64,000 bases of DNA from Ursus arctos. Taxonomy: Eukaryota > Chordata > Mammalia > Carnivora > Ursidae. The DNA lies in the NCBI RefSeq assembly GCF_023065955.2, contig NW_026622764.1, positions 80,236,333-80,300,332 of the forward strand, read 5' to 3'. The notes under the pieces are model-generated. The model had not been told where the DNA came from, ran no database searches, and was given only the letters and a program-made list of their open reading frames with translations. Made by a program: the position numbers and the translations under genes. Below, one piece after another: positions 37,358 to 49,247 of the stretch (its first letter is position 1; every line of letters begins with the position of its first letter).

Positions 37358-39735
37358 ATGCCCTCCACTTCTCTGGAAGAAACCACAGTGCCCAGCCATG
37401 TTCTAAGCCCTCCCATCCTCCCTGGGCTTCTGGCAGCAGGAGTGAAAAGAGAGGAGCAGAGCACGGGGACCCGTTTGACAAAACCCGGCTTCCCACGGGA
37501 AAGTCTTTCTCCACGTGCAGACATGCTCCCAGGTGCCTGGGGCAAGGGGAAGGAAATGCCATACACTGACCTGGAAGAGACCACAGGGCCCAGGCACAGT
37601 CTGAACCCTTCCCTCAACCCGGGGGGTTTCCTAGCAGGAGTTCAACCCCAACGAACACAGCCCGGAGACCCCTGGGGCAAAAACGGCTTCCGACGAACAA
37701 TAGGTGCTTACTGTGGAACACCTATCCCTAGTGGGGGTAGCCAGCTCAACAAAATGCCACACACCCAGGTGTAAGAAACAACATTGCCCAGGCATGGTCT
37801 AAGCCCCTCACCTCGTCCCTGTGCTTTGGGGAGCCGGAGGGACAGCCGAGGCACAGGGCCCTGAGACCCCTTTGAAAAAGCCGGCTTCCCACGGAGACAG
37901 TTTTCCTGAGGTGCAGACCCTATCCCAAGTGGTTGTGGCAAGGTAAAGCAAATGCCCTCCACTTCTCTGGAAGAAACCACAGTGCCCAGCCATGTTCTAA
38001 GCCCTCCCATCCTCCCTGGGCTTCTGGCAGCAGGAGTGAAAAGAGAGGAGCAGAGCACTGGGACCCGTTTGACAAAAACCGGCTTCCCACGGGAAAGTCT
38101 TTCTCCACGTGCAGACATGCTCCCAGGTGCCTGTGGCAAGGGGAAGGAAATGCCATACACTGACCTGGAAGAGACCACAGGGCCCAGGCACAGTCTGAAC
38201 CCTTCCCTCAACCCGGCGGGTTTGCTAGCAGGAGTTCAACCCCAACGAACACAGCCCGGAGACCCCTGGGGCAAAAACGGCTTCAGACGAACAATAGGTG
38301 CTTGCTGTGGAACACCTATCCCAAGTGGGGGTAGCCAGCTCAACAAAATGCCACACACCCAGGTGTAAGAAACAACATTGCCCAGGCATGGTCTAAGCCA
38401 CTCACCTCGTCCCTGTGCTTTGGGGAGCCGGAGGGACAGCCGAGGCACACGGCCCTGAGACCCCTTTGCAAAAAGCCGGCTTCCCACGGAGACAGTTTTC
38501 CTGAGGTGCACACCCTATCCCAAGTGGTTGTGGCAAGGTAAAGCAAATGCCCTCCACTTCTCTGGAAGAAACCACAGTGCCCAGCCATGTTCTAAGCCCT
38601 CCCATCCTCCCTGGGCTTCTGGCAGCAGGAGTGAAAAGAGAGGAGCAGAGCACGGGGACCCGTTTGACAAAACCCGGCTTCCCACGGGAAAGTCTTTCTC
38701 CACGTGCAGACATGCTCCCAGGTGCCTGGGGCAAGGGGAAGGAAATGCCATACACTGACCTGGAAGAGACCACAGGGCCCAGGCACAGTCTGAACCCTTC
38801 CCTCAACCCGGGGGGTTTCCTAGCAGGAGTTCAACCCCAACGAACACAGCCCGGAGACCCCTGGGGCAAAAACGGCTTCCGACGAACAATAGGTGCTTAC
38901 TGTGGAACACCTATCCCTAGTGGGGGTAGCCAGCTCAACAAAATGCCACACACCCAGGTGTAAGAAACAACATTGCCCAGGCATGGTCTAAGCCCCTCAC
39001 CTCGTCCCTGTGCTTTGGGGAGCTGGAGGGACAGCCGAGGCACACGGCCCTGAGACCCCTTTGAAAAAGCCGGCTTCCCACGGAGACAGTTTTCCTGAGG
39101 TGCAGACCCTATCCCAAGTGGTTGTGGCAAGGTAAAGCAAATGCCCTCCACTTCTCTGGAAGAAACCACAGTGCCCAGCCATGTTCTAAGCCCTCCCATC
39201 CTCCCTGGGCTTCTGGCAGCAGGAGTGAAAAGAGAGGAGCAGAGCACTGGGACCCGTTTGACAAAAACCGGCTTCCCACGGGAAAGTCTTTCTCCACGTG
39301 CAGACATGCTCCCAGGTGCCTGTGGCAAGGGGAAGGAAATGCCATACACTGACCTGGAAGAGACCACAGGGCCCAGGCACAGTCTGAACCCTTCCCTCAA
39401 CCCGGCCGTTTTGCTAGCAGGAGTTCAACCCCAACGAACACAGCCCGGAGACCCCTGGGGCAAAAACGGCTTCCGACGAACAATAGGTGCTTGCTGTGGA
39501 ACACCTATCCCAAGTGGGGGTAGCCAGCTCAACAAAATGCCACACACCCAGGTGTAAGAAACAACATTGCCCAGGCATGGTCTAAGCCCCTCACCTCGTC
39601 CCTGTGCTTTGGGGAGCCGGAGGGACAGCCGAGGCACACGGCCCTGAGACCCCTTTGCAAAAAGCCGGCTTCCCACGGAGACAGTTTTCCTGAGGTGCAC
39701 ACCCTATCCCAAGTGGTTGTGGCAAGGTAAAGCAA
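37358..39735 (+). repeat. Duplicated two-unit block (1189-bp period)
   Basis: Unit starts are 37358, 37952, 38547 and 39141. Units 37358 and 38547 share CCGGGGGGTTTCC, which removes the GCTAGC site, plus GTGCTTACTG and CCTATCCCTAGTGG. Units 37952 and 39141 share AAAAACCGGC in A and CCTGTGGC. The first pair is therefore repeated in tandem 1189 bp later. Confidence 0.9.
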
Positions 39736-42707
39736 ATGCCCTCCACTTCTCTGGAAGAAACCACAGTGCCCAGCCATGTTCTAAGCCCTCCCATCGTCCC
39801 TGGGCTTCTGGCAGCAGGAGTGAAAAGAGAGGAGCAGAGCACTGGGCCCCGTTTGACAAAACCCGGCTTCCGACGGGAAAGTCTTTCTCCACGTGCAGAC
39901 ATGCTCCCAGGTGCCTGGGGCAAGGGGAAGGAAATGCCATACACTGACCTGGAAGAGACCACAGGGCCCAGGCACAGTCTGAACCCTTCCCTCAACCCGG
40001 CGGTTTTGCTAGCAGGAGTTCAACCCCAACGAACACAGCCCGGAGACCCCTGGGTCAAAAACGGCTTCCGACGAACAATAGGTGCTTGCTGTGGAACACC
40101 TATCCCAAGTGGGGGTAGCCAGCTCAACAAAATGCCACACACCCAGGTGTAAGAAACAACATTGCCCAGGCATGGTCTAAGCCCCTCACCTCGTCCCTGT
40201 GCTTTGGGGAGCCGGAGGGACAGCCGAGGCACACGGCCCTGAGACCCCTTTGCAAAAAGCCGGCTTCCCACGGAGACAGTTTTCCTGAGGTGCACACCCT
40301 ATCCCAAGTGGTTGTGGCAAGGTAAAGCAAATGCCCTCCACTTCTCTGGAAGAAACCACAGTGCCCAGCCATGTTCTAAGCCCTCCCATCCTCCCTGGGC
40401 TTCTGGCAGCAGGAGTGAAAAGAGAGGAGCAGAGCACGGGGACCCGTTTGACAAAACCCGGCTTCCCACGGGAAAGTCTTTCTCCACGTGCAGACATGCT
40501 CCCAGGTGCCTGGGGCAAGGGGAAGGAAATGCCATACACTGACCTGGAAGAGACCACAGGGCCCAGGCACAGTCTGAACCCTTCCCTCAACCCGGTGGGT
40601 TTGCTAGCAGGAGTTCAACCCCAACGAACACAGCCCGGAGACCCCTGGGGCAAAAACGGCTTCCGACGAACAATAGGTGCTTGCTGTGGAACACCTATCC
40701 CAAGTGGGGGTAGCCAGCTCAACAAAATGCCACACACCCAGGTGTAAGAAACAACATTGCCCAGGCATGGTCTAAGCCCCTCACCTCGTCCCTGTGCTTT
40801 GGGGAGCCGGAGGGACAGCCGAGGCACACGGCCCTGAGACCCCTTTGAAAAACCCGGCTTCCCACGGAGACAGTTTTCCTGAGGTGCACACCCTATCCCA
40901 AGTGGTTGTGGCAAAGTAAAGCAAATGCCCTCCACTTCTCTGGAAGAAACCACAGTGCCCAGCCATGTTCTAAGCCCTCCCATCCTCCCTGGGCTTCTGG
41001 CAGCAGGAGTGAAAAGAGAGGAGCAGAGCACGGGGACCCGTTTGACAAAACTCGGCTTCCCACGGGAAAGTCTTTCTCCACGTGCAGACATGCTCCCAGG
41101 TGCCTGGGGCAAGGGGAAGGAAATGCCATACACTGACCTGGAAGAGACCTCAGGGCCCAGGCACAGTCTGAACCCTTCCCTCAACCCGGCGGTTTTGCTA
41201 GCAGGAGTTCAACCCCAACGAACACAGCCCGGAGACCCCTGGGGCAAAAACGGCTTCCGACGAACAATAGGTGCTTGCTGTGGAACACCTATCCCAAGTG
41301 GGGGTAGCCAGCTCAACAAAATGCCACACACCCAGGTGTAAGAAACAACATTGCCCAGGCATGGTCTAAGCCCCTCACCTCGTCCCTGTGCTTTGGGGAG
41401 CCGGAGGGACAGCCGAGGCACACGGCCCTGAGACCCCTTTGAAAAAGCCGGCTTCCCACGGAGACAGTTTTCCTGAGGTGCACACCCTATCCCAAGTGGT
41501 TGTGGCAAAGTAAAGCAAATGCCCTCCACTTCTCTGGAAGAAACCACAGTGCCCAGCCATGTTCTAAGCCCTCCCATCCTCCCTGGGCTTCTGGCAGCAG
41601 GAGTGAAAAGAGAGGAGCAGAGCACAGGGACCCGTTTGACAAAACTCGGCTTCCCACGGGAAAGTCTTTCTCCACGTGCAGACATGCTCCCAGGTGCCTG
41701 GGGCAAGGGGAAGGAAATGCCATACACTGACCTGGAAGAGACCACAGGGCCCAGGCACAGTCTGAACCCTTCCCTCAACCCGGCGGTTTTGCTAGCAGGA
41801 GTTCAACCCCAACGAACACAGCCCGGAGACCCCTGGGGCAAAAACGGCTTCCGACGAACAATAGGTGCTTGCTGTGGAACACCTATCCCAAGTGGGGGTA
41901 GCCAGCTCAACAAAATGCCACACACCCAGGTGTAAGAAACAACATTGCCCAGGCATGGTCTAAGCCCCTCACCTCGTCCCTGTGCTTTGGGGAACCGGAG
42001 GGACAGCCCAGGCACACGGCCCTGAGACCCCTTTGAAAAAGCCGGCTTCCCACGGAAACAGTTTTCCTGAGGTGCACACCCTATCCCAAGTGGTTGTGAC
42101 AAGGTAAAGCAAATGCCCTCCACTTCTCTGGAAGAAACCACAGTGCCCAGCCATGTTCTAAGCCCTCCCATCGTCCCTGGGCTTCTGGCAGCAGGAGTGA
42201 AAAGAGAGGAGCAGAGCACTGGGACCCGTTTGACAAAACCCGGCTTCCCACGGGAAAGTCTTTCTCCACGTGCAGACATGCTCCCAGGTGCCTATGGCAA
42301 GGGGAAGGAAATGCCATACACTGACCTGGAAGAGACCACAGGGCCCAGGCACAGTCTGAACCCTTCCCTCAACCCGGCGGTTTTGCTAGCAGGAGTTCAA
42401 CCCCAACGAACACAGCCCGGAGACCCCTGGGGCAAAAACGGCTTCCGACGAACAATAGGTGCTTGCTGTGGAACACCTATCCCAAGTGGGGGTAGCCAGC
42501 TCAACAAAATGCCACACACCCAGGTGTAAGAAACAACATTGCCCAGGCATGGTCTAAGCCCCTCACCTCGTCCCTGTGCTTTGGGGAGCCGGAGGGACAG
42601 CCGAGGCACACGGCCCTGAGACCCCTTTGCAAAAAGCCGGCTTCCCACGGAGACAGTTTTCCTGAGGTGCACACCCTATCCCAAGTGGTTGTGGCAAGGT
42701 AAAGCAA
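39736..42707 (+). repeat. Five-unit block, copy 1
   Basis: Unit starts are 39736, 40331, 40925, 41519 and 42113. Markers in order: CACTGGGCCCCG with GGCTTCCGACGGG; a C with TTTGAAAAACCCGG; AAAACTCGG with GAGACCTCAGGG; GAGCACAGGGACC; CCTATGGCAAG. The same order repeats 2972 bp downstream. Unit 39736 has CATCGTCCC, absent from its partner. Confidence 0.92.
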
Positions 42708-45678
42708 ATGCCCTCCACTTCTCTGGAAGAAACCACAGTGCCCAGCCATGTTCTAAGCCCTCCCATCCTCCCTGGGCTTCTGGCAGCAGGAGTGAAAAGA
42801 GAGGAGCAGAGCACTGGGCCCCGTTTGACAAAACCCGGCTTCCGACGGGAAAGTCTTTCTCCACGTGCAGACATGCTCCCAGGTGCCTGGGGCAAGGGGA
42901 AGGAAATGCCATACACTGACCTGGAAGAGACCACAGGGCCCAGGCACAGTCTGAACCCTTCCCTCAACCCGGCGGTTTTGCTAGCAGGAGTTCAACCCCA
43001 ACGAACACAGCCCGGAGACCCCTGGGTCAAAAACGGCTTCCGACGAACAATAGGTGCTTGCTGTGGAACACCTATCCCAAGTGGGGGTAGCCAGCTCAAC
43101 AAAATGCCACACACCCAGGTGTAAGAAACAACATTGCCCAGGCATGGTCTAAGCCCCTCACCTCGTCCCTGTGCTTTGGGGAGCCGGAGGGACAGCCGAG
43201 GCACACGGCCCTGAGACCCCTTTGCAAAAAGCCGGCTTCCCACGGAGACAGTTTTCCTGAGGTGCACACCCTATCCCAAGTGGTTGTGGCAAGGTAAAGC
43301 AAATGCCCTCCACTTCTCTGGAAGAAACCACAGTGCCCAGCCATGTTCTAAGCCCTCCCATCCTCCCTGGGCTTCTGGCAGCAGGAGTGAAAAGATAGGA
43401 GCAGAGCACGGGGACCCGTTTGACAAAACCCGGCTTCCCACGGGAAAGTCTTTCTCCACGTGCAGACATGCTCCCAGGTGCCTGGGGCAAGGGGAAGGAA
43501 ATGCCATACACTGACCTGGAAGAGACCACAGGGCCCAGGCACAGTCTGAACCCTTCCCTCAACCCGGCGGGTTTGCTAGCAGGAGTTCAACCCCAACGAA
43601 CACAGCCCGGAGACCCCTGGGGCAAAAACGGCTTCCGACGAACAATAGGTGCTTGCTGTGGAACACCTATCCCAAGTGGGGGTAGCCAGCTCAACAAAAT
43701 GCCACACACCCAGGTGTAAGAAACAACATTGCCCAGGCATGGTCTAAGCCCCTCACCTCGTCCCTGTGCTTTGGGGAGCCGGAGGGACAGCCGAGGCACA
43801 CGGCCCTGAGACCCCTTTGAAAAACCCGGCTTCCCACGGAGACAGTTTTCCTGAGGTGCACACCCTATCCCAAGTGGTTGTGGCAAAGTAAAGCAAATGC
43901 CCTCCACTTCTCTGGAAGAAACCACAGTGCCCAGCCATGTTCTAAGCCCTCCCATCCTCCCTGGGCTTCTGGCAGCAGGAGTGAAAAGAGAGGAGCAGAG
44001 CACGGGGACCCGTTTGACAAAACTCGGCTTCCCACGGGAAAGTCTTTCTCCACGTGCAGACATGCTCCCAGGTGCCTGGGGCAAGGGGAAGGAAATGCCA
44101 TACACTGACCTGGAAGAGACCTCAGGGCCCAGGCACAGTCTGAACCCTTCCCTCAACCCGGCGGTTTTGCTAGCAGGAGTTCAACCCCAACGAACACAGC
44201 CCGGAGACCCCTGGGGCAAAAACGGCTTCCGACGAACAATAGGTGCTTGCTGTGGAACACCTATCCCAAGTGGGGGTAGCCAGCTCAACAAAATGCCACA
44301 CACCCAGGTGTAAGAAACAACATTGCCCAGGCATGGTCTAAGCCCCTCACCTCGTCCCTGTGCTTTGGGGAGCCGGAGGGACAGCCGAGGCACACGGCCC
44401 TGAGACCCCTTTGAAAAAGCCGGCTTCCCACGGAGACAGTTTTCCTGAGGTGCACACCCTATCCCAAGTGGTTGTGGCAAAGTAAAGCAAATGCCCTCCA
44501 CTTCTCTGGAAGAAACCACAGTGCCCAGCCATGTTCTAAGCCCTCCCATCCTCCCTGGGCTTCTGGCAGCAGGAGTGAAAAGAGAGGAGCAGAGCACAGG
44601 GACCCGTTTGACAAAACTCGGCTTCCCACGGGAAAGTCTTTCTCCACGTGCAGACATGCTCCCAGGTGCCTGGGGCAAGGGGAAGGAAATGCCATACACT
44701 GACCTGGAAGAGACCACAGGGCCCAGGCACAGTCTGAACCCTTCCCTCAACCCGGCGGTTTTGCTAGCAGGAGTTCAACCCCAACGAACACAGCCCGGAG
44801 ACCCCTGGGGCAAAAACGGCTTCCGACGAACAATAGGTGCTTGCTGTGGAACACCTATCCCAAGTGGGGGTAGCCAGCTCAACAAAATGCCACACACCCA
44901 GGTGTAAGAAACAACATTGCCCAGGCATGGTCTAAGCCCCTCACCTCGTCCCTGTGCTTTGGGGAGCCGGAGGGACAGCCGAGGCACACGGCCCTGAGAC
45001 CCCTTTGAAAAAGCCGGCTTCCCACGGAAACAGTTTTCCTGAGGTGCACACCCTATCCCAAGTGGTTGTGGCAAGGTAAAGCAAATGCCCTCCACTTCTC
45101 TGGAAGAAACCACAGTGCCCAGCCATGTTCTAAGCCCTCCCATCGTCCCTGGGCTTCTGGCAGCAGGAGTGAAAAGAGAGGAGCAGAGCACTGGGACCCG
45201 TTTGACAAAACCCGGCTTCCCACGGGAAAGTCTTTCTCCACGTGCAGACATGCTCCCAGGTGCCTATGGCAAGGGGAAGGAAATGCCATACACTGACCTG
45301 GAAGAGACCACAGGGCCCAGGCACAGTGTGAACCCTTCCCTCAACCCGGCGGTTTTGCTAGCAGGAGTTCAACCCCAACGAACAGAGCCCGGAGACCCCT
45401 GGGGCAAAAACGGCTTCCGACGAACAATAGGTGCTTGCTGTGGAACACCTATCCCAAGTGGGGGTAGCCAGCTCAACAAAATGCCACACACCCAGTTGTA
45501 AGAAACAACATTGCCCAGGCATGGTCTAAGCCCCTCACCTCGTCCCTGTGCTTTGGGGAGCTGGAGGGACAGCCGAGGCACACGGCCCTGAGACCCCTTT
45601 GAAAAAGCCGGCTTCCCACGGAAACAGTTTTCCTGAGGTGCACACCCTATCCCAAGTGGTTGTGGCAAGGTAAAGCAA
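42708..45678 (+). repeat. Five-unit block, copy 2
   Basis: Unit starts are 42708, 43303, 43897, 44491 and 45085. It repeats the marker order of 39736-42707. Differences include AAGATAGGAG in 43303 (shared with units 492 and 59360) and GTGTGAACCC with CAGAGCCCGG in 45085. The right part therefore looks converted by, or derived from, the 0.5-2.8 kb unit type. The C of 42113 has changes (GGGGAACCGG, GCCCAGGC, TTGTGACAAGG) not seen in 45085. Confidence 0.92.
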
Positions 45679-47193
45679 ATGCCCTCCACTTCTCTGGAAG
45701 AAACCACAGTGCCCAGCCATGTTCTAAGCCCTCCCATCCTCCCTGGGCTTCTGGCAGCAGGAGTGAAAAGAGAGGAGAAGAGCACGGGGAACCCGTTTGA
45801 CAAAAACCGGCTTCCGACGGGAAAGTCTTTCTCCACGTGCAGACATGCTCCCAGGTGCCTGGGGCAAGGGGAAGGAAATGCCATACACTGACCTGGAAGA
45901 GACCACAGGGCCCAGGCACAGTCTGAACCCTTCCCTCAACCCGGCGGGTTTGCTAGCAGGAGTTCAACCCCAACGAACACAGCCCTTAGACCCCTGGGGC
46001 AAAAACGGCTTCCGACGAACAATAGGTGCTTGCTGTGGAACACCTATCCCAAGTGGGGGTAGCCAGCTCAACAAAATGCCACACACCCAGGTGTAAGAAA
46101 CAACATTGCCCAGGCATGGTCTAAGCCCCTCACCTCGTCCCTGTGCTTTGGGGAGCCGGAGGGACAGCCGAGGCACACGGCCCTGAGACCCCTTTGCAAA
46201 AAGCCGGCTTCCCACGGAGACAGTTTTCCTGAGGTGCACACCCTATCCCAAGTGGTTGTGGCAAGGTAAAGCAAATGCCCTCCACTTCTCTGGAAGAAAC
46301 CACAGTGCCCAGCCATGTTCTAAGCCCTCCCATCCTCCCTGGGCTTCTGGCAGCAGGAGTGAAAAGAGAGGAGCAGAGCACTGGGCCCCGTTTGACAAAA
46401 CCCGGCTTCCGACGGGAAAGTCTTTCTCCACGTGCAGACATGCTCCCAGGTGCCTGGGGCAAGGGGAAGGAAATGCCATACACTGACCTGGAAGAGACCA
46501 CAGGGCCCAGGCACAGTCTGAACCCTTCCCTCAACCCGGCGGTTTTGCTAGCAGGAGTTCAACCCCAACGAACACAGCCCGGAGACCCCTGGGTCAAAAA
46601 CGGCTTCCGACGAACAATAGGTGCTTGCTGTGGAACACCTATCCCAAGTGGGGGTAGCCAGCTCAACAAAATGCCACACACCCAGGTGTAAGAAACAACA
46701 TTGCCCAGGCATGGTCTAAGCCCCTCACCTCGTCCCTGTGCTTTGGGGAGCCGGAGGGACAGCCGAGGCACACGGCCCTGAGACCCCTTTGTAAAAAGCC
46801 GGCTTCCCACGGAGACAGTTTTCCTGAGGTGCACACCCTATCCCAAGTGGTTGTGGCAAGGTAAAGCAAATGCCCTCCACTTCTCTGGAAGAAACCACAG
46901 TGCCCAGCCATGTTCTAAGCCCTCCCATCGTCCCTGGGCTTCTGGCAGCAGGAGTGAAAAGAGAGGAGAAGAGCACGGGGACCCGTTTGACAAAAACCGG
47001 CTTCCGACGGGAAAGTCTTTCTCCACGTGCAGACATGCTCCCAGGTGCCTGGGGCAAGGGGAAGGAAATGCCATACACTGACCTGGAAGAGACCACAGGG
47101 CCCAGGCACAGTCTGAACCCTTCCCTCAAACCGGCGGTTTTGCTAGCAGGAGTTCAACCCCAACGAACATAGCCCGGAGACCCCTGGGGCAAA

Positions 47194-47210
47194 AACCGTT
47201 TCCGACGAAA
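47194..47210 (-). other. CENP-B-box-like motif, best form, second copy
   Basis: The sequence is identical to the motif at 37088-37104, again in B, in the unit that starts at 46870. The two units share neighbouring variants (CTCAAACCGGCGG, AACATAGCCC, GTGGGGATAGCC), so this is one variant unit type copied or converted to two places, not two independent origins. Confidence 0.45.
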
Positions 47211-47463
47211 AATAGGTGCTTGCTGTGGAACACCTATCCCAAGTGGGGATAGCCAGCTCAACAAAATGCCACACACCCAGGTGTAAGAAACAACATTGCC
47301 CAGGCATGGTCTAAGCCCCTCACCTCGTCCCTGTGCTTTGGGGAGCCGGAGGGACAGCCGAGGCACACGGCCCTGAGACCCCTTTGAAAAAGCCGGCTTC
47401 CCACGGAGACAGTTTTCCTGAGGTGCACACCCTATCCCAAGTGGTTGTGGCAAGGTAAAGCAA

Positions 47464-47661
47464 ATGCCCTCCACTTCTCTGGAAGAAACCACAGTGCCCA
47501 GCCATGTTCTAAGCCCTCCCATCCTCCCTGGGCTTCTGGCAGCAGGAGTGAAAAGAGAGGAGCAGAGCACGGGGACCCGTTTGACAAAACCCGGCTTCCC
47601 ACGGGAAAGTCTTTCTCCACGTGCAGACATGCTCCCAGGTGCCTGGGGCAAGGGGAAGGAA
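47464..47661 (+). repeat. Sub-unit A (198 bp) of the representative unit
   Basis: This is the first of three related ~198-bp sub-units. It starts ATGCCCTCCAC, has the GCCCAGCCATGTTCTAAG block at about base 32, and the shared core GACCCGTTTGACAAAACCC followed by GGCTTCCCACGG at about base 111. A-specific parts are a pyrimidine-rich stretch ending TTCTGGCAG, a CACGTG hexamer (47618-47623) and the CCCAGGTGCCTGGG inverted repeat near the end (the last is lost in units with GCCTGTGGC). Across the array the main variants are GCACGGGG versus GCACTGGG, and CCTGGGGC versus CCTGTGGC. Confidence 0.85.
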
Positions 47662-47859
47662 ATGCCATACACTGACCTGGAAGAGACCACAGGGCCCAGG
47701 CACAGTCTGAACCCTTCCCTCAACCCGGCGGGTTTGCTAGCAGGAGTTCAACCCCAACGAACACAGCCCGGAGACCCCTGGGGCAAAAACGGCTTCCGAC
47801 GAACAATAGGTGCTTGCTGTGGAACACCTATCCCAAGTGGGGGTAGCCAGCTCAACAAA
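47662..47859 (+). repeat. Sub-unit B (198 bp) of the representative unit
   Basis: This is the second sub-unit, starting ATGCCATACAC. It has the GGGCCCAGGCACAGTCTGAA block homologous to the GCCCAG block of A and C, and a diverged core GACCCCTGGGGCAAAAACGG followed by CTTCCGACGAAC. B is the only sub-unit with GCTAGC and with a good CENP-B-box-like match (47788-47804, minus strand). Frequent array variants are GGCGGGTTT versus GGCGGTTTT and CTGGGGC versus CTGGGTC. Confidence 0.85.
47788..47804 (-). other. CENP-B-box-like motif, common form (7 of 9 essential bases)
   Basis: The minus strand reads GTTCGTCGGAAGCCGTT. Against the essential CENP-B box pattern (N TTCG NNNN A NN CGGG N), TTCG and the central A match, and the last block CCGT matches CGGG at two of four positions. 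The same site occurs once per unit in sub-unit B, always on the minus strand, with a few units mutated (for example TTCTGACG on the plus strand at about 15091 and 16877). Binding is not shown, and two essential mismatches usually weaken the site strongly. Shown here as one example of about a hundred. Confidence 0.35.
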
Positions 47860-48058
47860 ATGCCACACACCCAGGTGTAAGAAACAACATTGCCCAGGCA
47901 TGGTCTAAGCCCCTCACCTCGTCCCTGTGCTTTGGGGAGCCGGAGGGACAGCCGAGGCACACGGCCCTGAGACCCCTTTGCAAAAAGCCGGCTTCCCACG
48001 GAGACAGTTTTCCTGAGGTGCAGACCCTCTCACAAGTGGTTGTGGCAAGGTAAAGCAA
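47860..48058 (+). repeat. Sub-unit C (199 bp) of the representative unit
   Basis: This is the third sub-unit, starting ATGCCACACAC. GCCCAGGCATGGTCTAAG corresponds closely to GCCCAGCCATGTTCTAAG of A. A 31-base core beginning GACCCCTTTG and ending CTTCCCACGG matches that of A at about 27 of 31 bases by eye, so A and C look closer to each other here than either is to B. C carries the single-base length variant that decides 594 versus 595 bp. Other array variants are GAGGCACACGG versus GAGGCCCACGG and GTGCACACC versus GTGCAGACC. Confidence 0.85.
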
Positions 48059-49247
48059 ATGCCCTCCACTTCTCTGGAAGAAACCACAGTGCCCAGCCAT
48101 GTTCTAAGCCCTCCCATCCTCCCTGGGCTTCTGGCAGCAGGAGTGAAAAGAGAGGAGCAGAGCACTGGGACCCGTTTGACAAAACCCGGCTTCCCACGGG
48201 AAAGTCTTTTCTCCACGTGCAGACATGCTCCCAGGTGCCTCTGGCAAGGGGAAGGAAATGCCATACACTGACCTGGAAGAGACCACAGGGCCCAGGCACA
48301 GTGTGAACCCTTCCCTCAACCCGGCGGTTTTGCTAGCAGGAGTTCAACCCCAACGAACACAGCCCGGAGACCCCTGAGGCAAAACGGCTTCCGACGAACA
48401 GTAGGTGCTTGCTGTGGAACACCTATCCCAAGTGGGGGTAGCCAGCTCAACAAAATGCCACACACCCAGGTGTAAGAAACAACATTGCCCAGGCATGGTC
48501 TAAGCCCCTCACCTCGTCCCTGTGCTTTGGGGAGCCGGAGGGACAGCCGAGGCACACGGCCCTGAGACCCCTTTGAAAAAGCCGGCTTCCCACGGAAACA
48601 GTTTTCCTGAGGTGCACACCCTATCCCAAGTGGTTGTGGCAAGGTAAAGCAAATGCCCTCCACTTCTCTGGAAGAAACCACAGTGCCCAGCCATGTTCTA
48701 AGCCCTCCCATCCTCCCTGGGCTTCTGGCAGCAGGAGTGAAAAGAGAGGAGCAGAGCACTGGGACCCGTTTGACAAAACCCGGCTTCCCACGGGAAAGTC
48801 TTTCTCCACGTGCAGACATGCTCCCAGGTGCCTCTGGCAAGGGGAAGGAAATGCCATACACTGACCTGGAAGAGACCACAGGTCCCAGGCACAGTCTGAA
48901 CCCTTCCCTCAACCCGGCGGTTTTGCTAGCAGGAGTTCAACCCCAACGAACAGAGCCCGGAGACCCCTGGGGCAAAAACGGCTTCCGACGAACAATAGGT
49001 GCTTGCTGTGGAACACCTATCCCAAGTGGGGGTAGCCAGCTCAACAAAATGCCACACACCCAGGTGTAAGAAACAACATTGCCCAGGCATGGTCTAAGCC
49101 CCTCACCTCGTCCCTGTGCTTTGGGGAGCCGGAGGGACAGCCGAGGCACACGGCCCTGAGACCCCTTTGCAAAAAGCCGGCTTCCCACGGAGACAGTTTT
49201 CCTGAGGTGCACACCCTATCCCAAGTGGTTGTGGCAAAGTAAAGCAA

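Larger units (their letters stand above)
47464..48058 (+). repeat. Representative 595-bp satellite unit
   Basis: This unit shows the usual trimeric layout: A 47464-47661, B 47662-47859, C 47860-48058. Most positions are the commonest base. The exception is the end of C, which reads CCCTCTCACAAG where CCCTATCCCAAG is usual. A GCTAGC hexamer occurs once, in B, as in nearly all units. The 595-bp length comes from the TTGCAAAAAG form of C; 594-bp units usually have TTGAAAAAG there. Confidence 0.93.
45679..49247 (+). repeat. Six mixed units including the only 596-bp unit
   Basis: Unit starts are 45679, 46275, 46870, 47464, 48059 and 48653. Unit 45679 is 596 bp because of an extra A in GGGGAACCCG. 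Unit 46275 is of the CACTGGGCCCCG type (42708, 55793, 58765). Unit 46870 is of the same type as 36765 and carries the 8-of-9 CENP-B-box-like motif. Unit 48059 combines an extra T (GTCTTTTCTCC) with two deletions. Units 48059 and 48653 share CCTCTGGCAAG. Confidence 0.9.

Noticed and set aside
37021..37617. Open frames of up to 198 codons on the minus strand, and recurring 138- and 134-codon frames on both strands
   Set aside because: They recur in every unit, overlap in many frames, end within one unit and are changed freely by one-base indels. The longest (such as this one, and 33166-33756 and 48316-48912) are joins made by indels. The mixed proline, serine and cysteine-rich translations resemble no family I know. 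These are by-products of the repeat, not genes.
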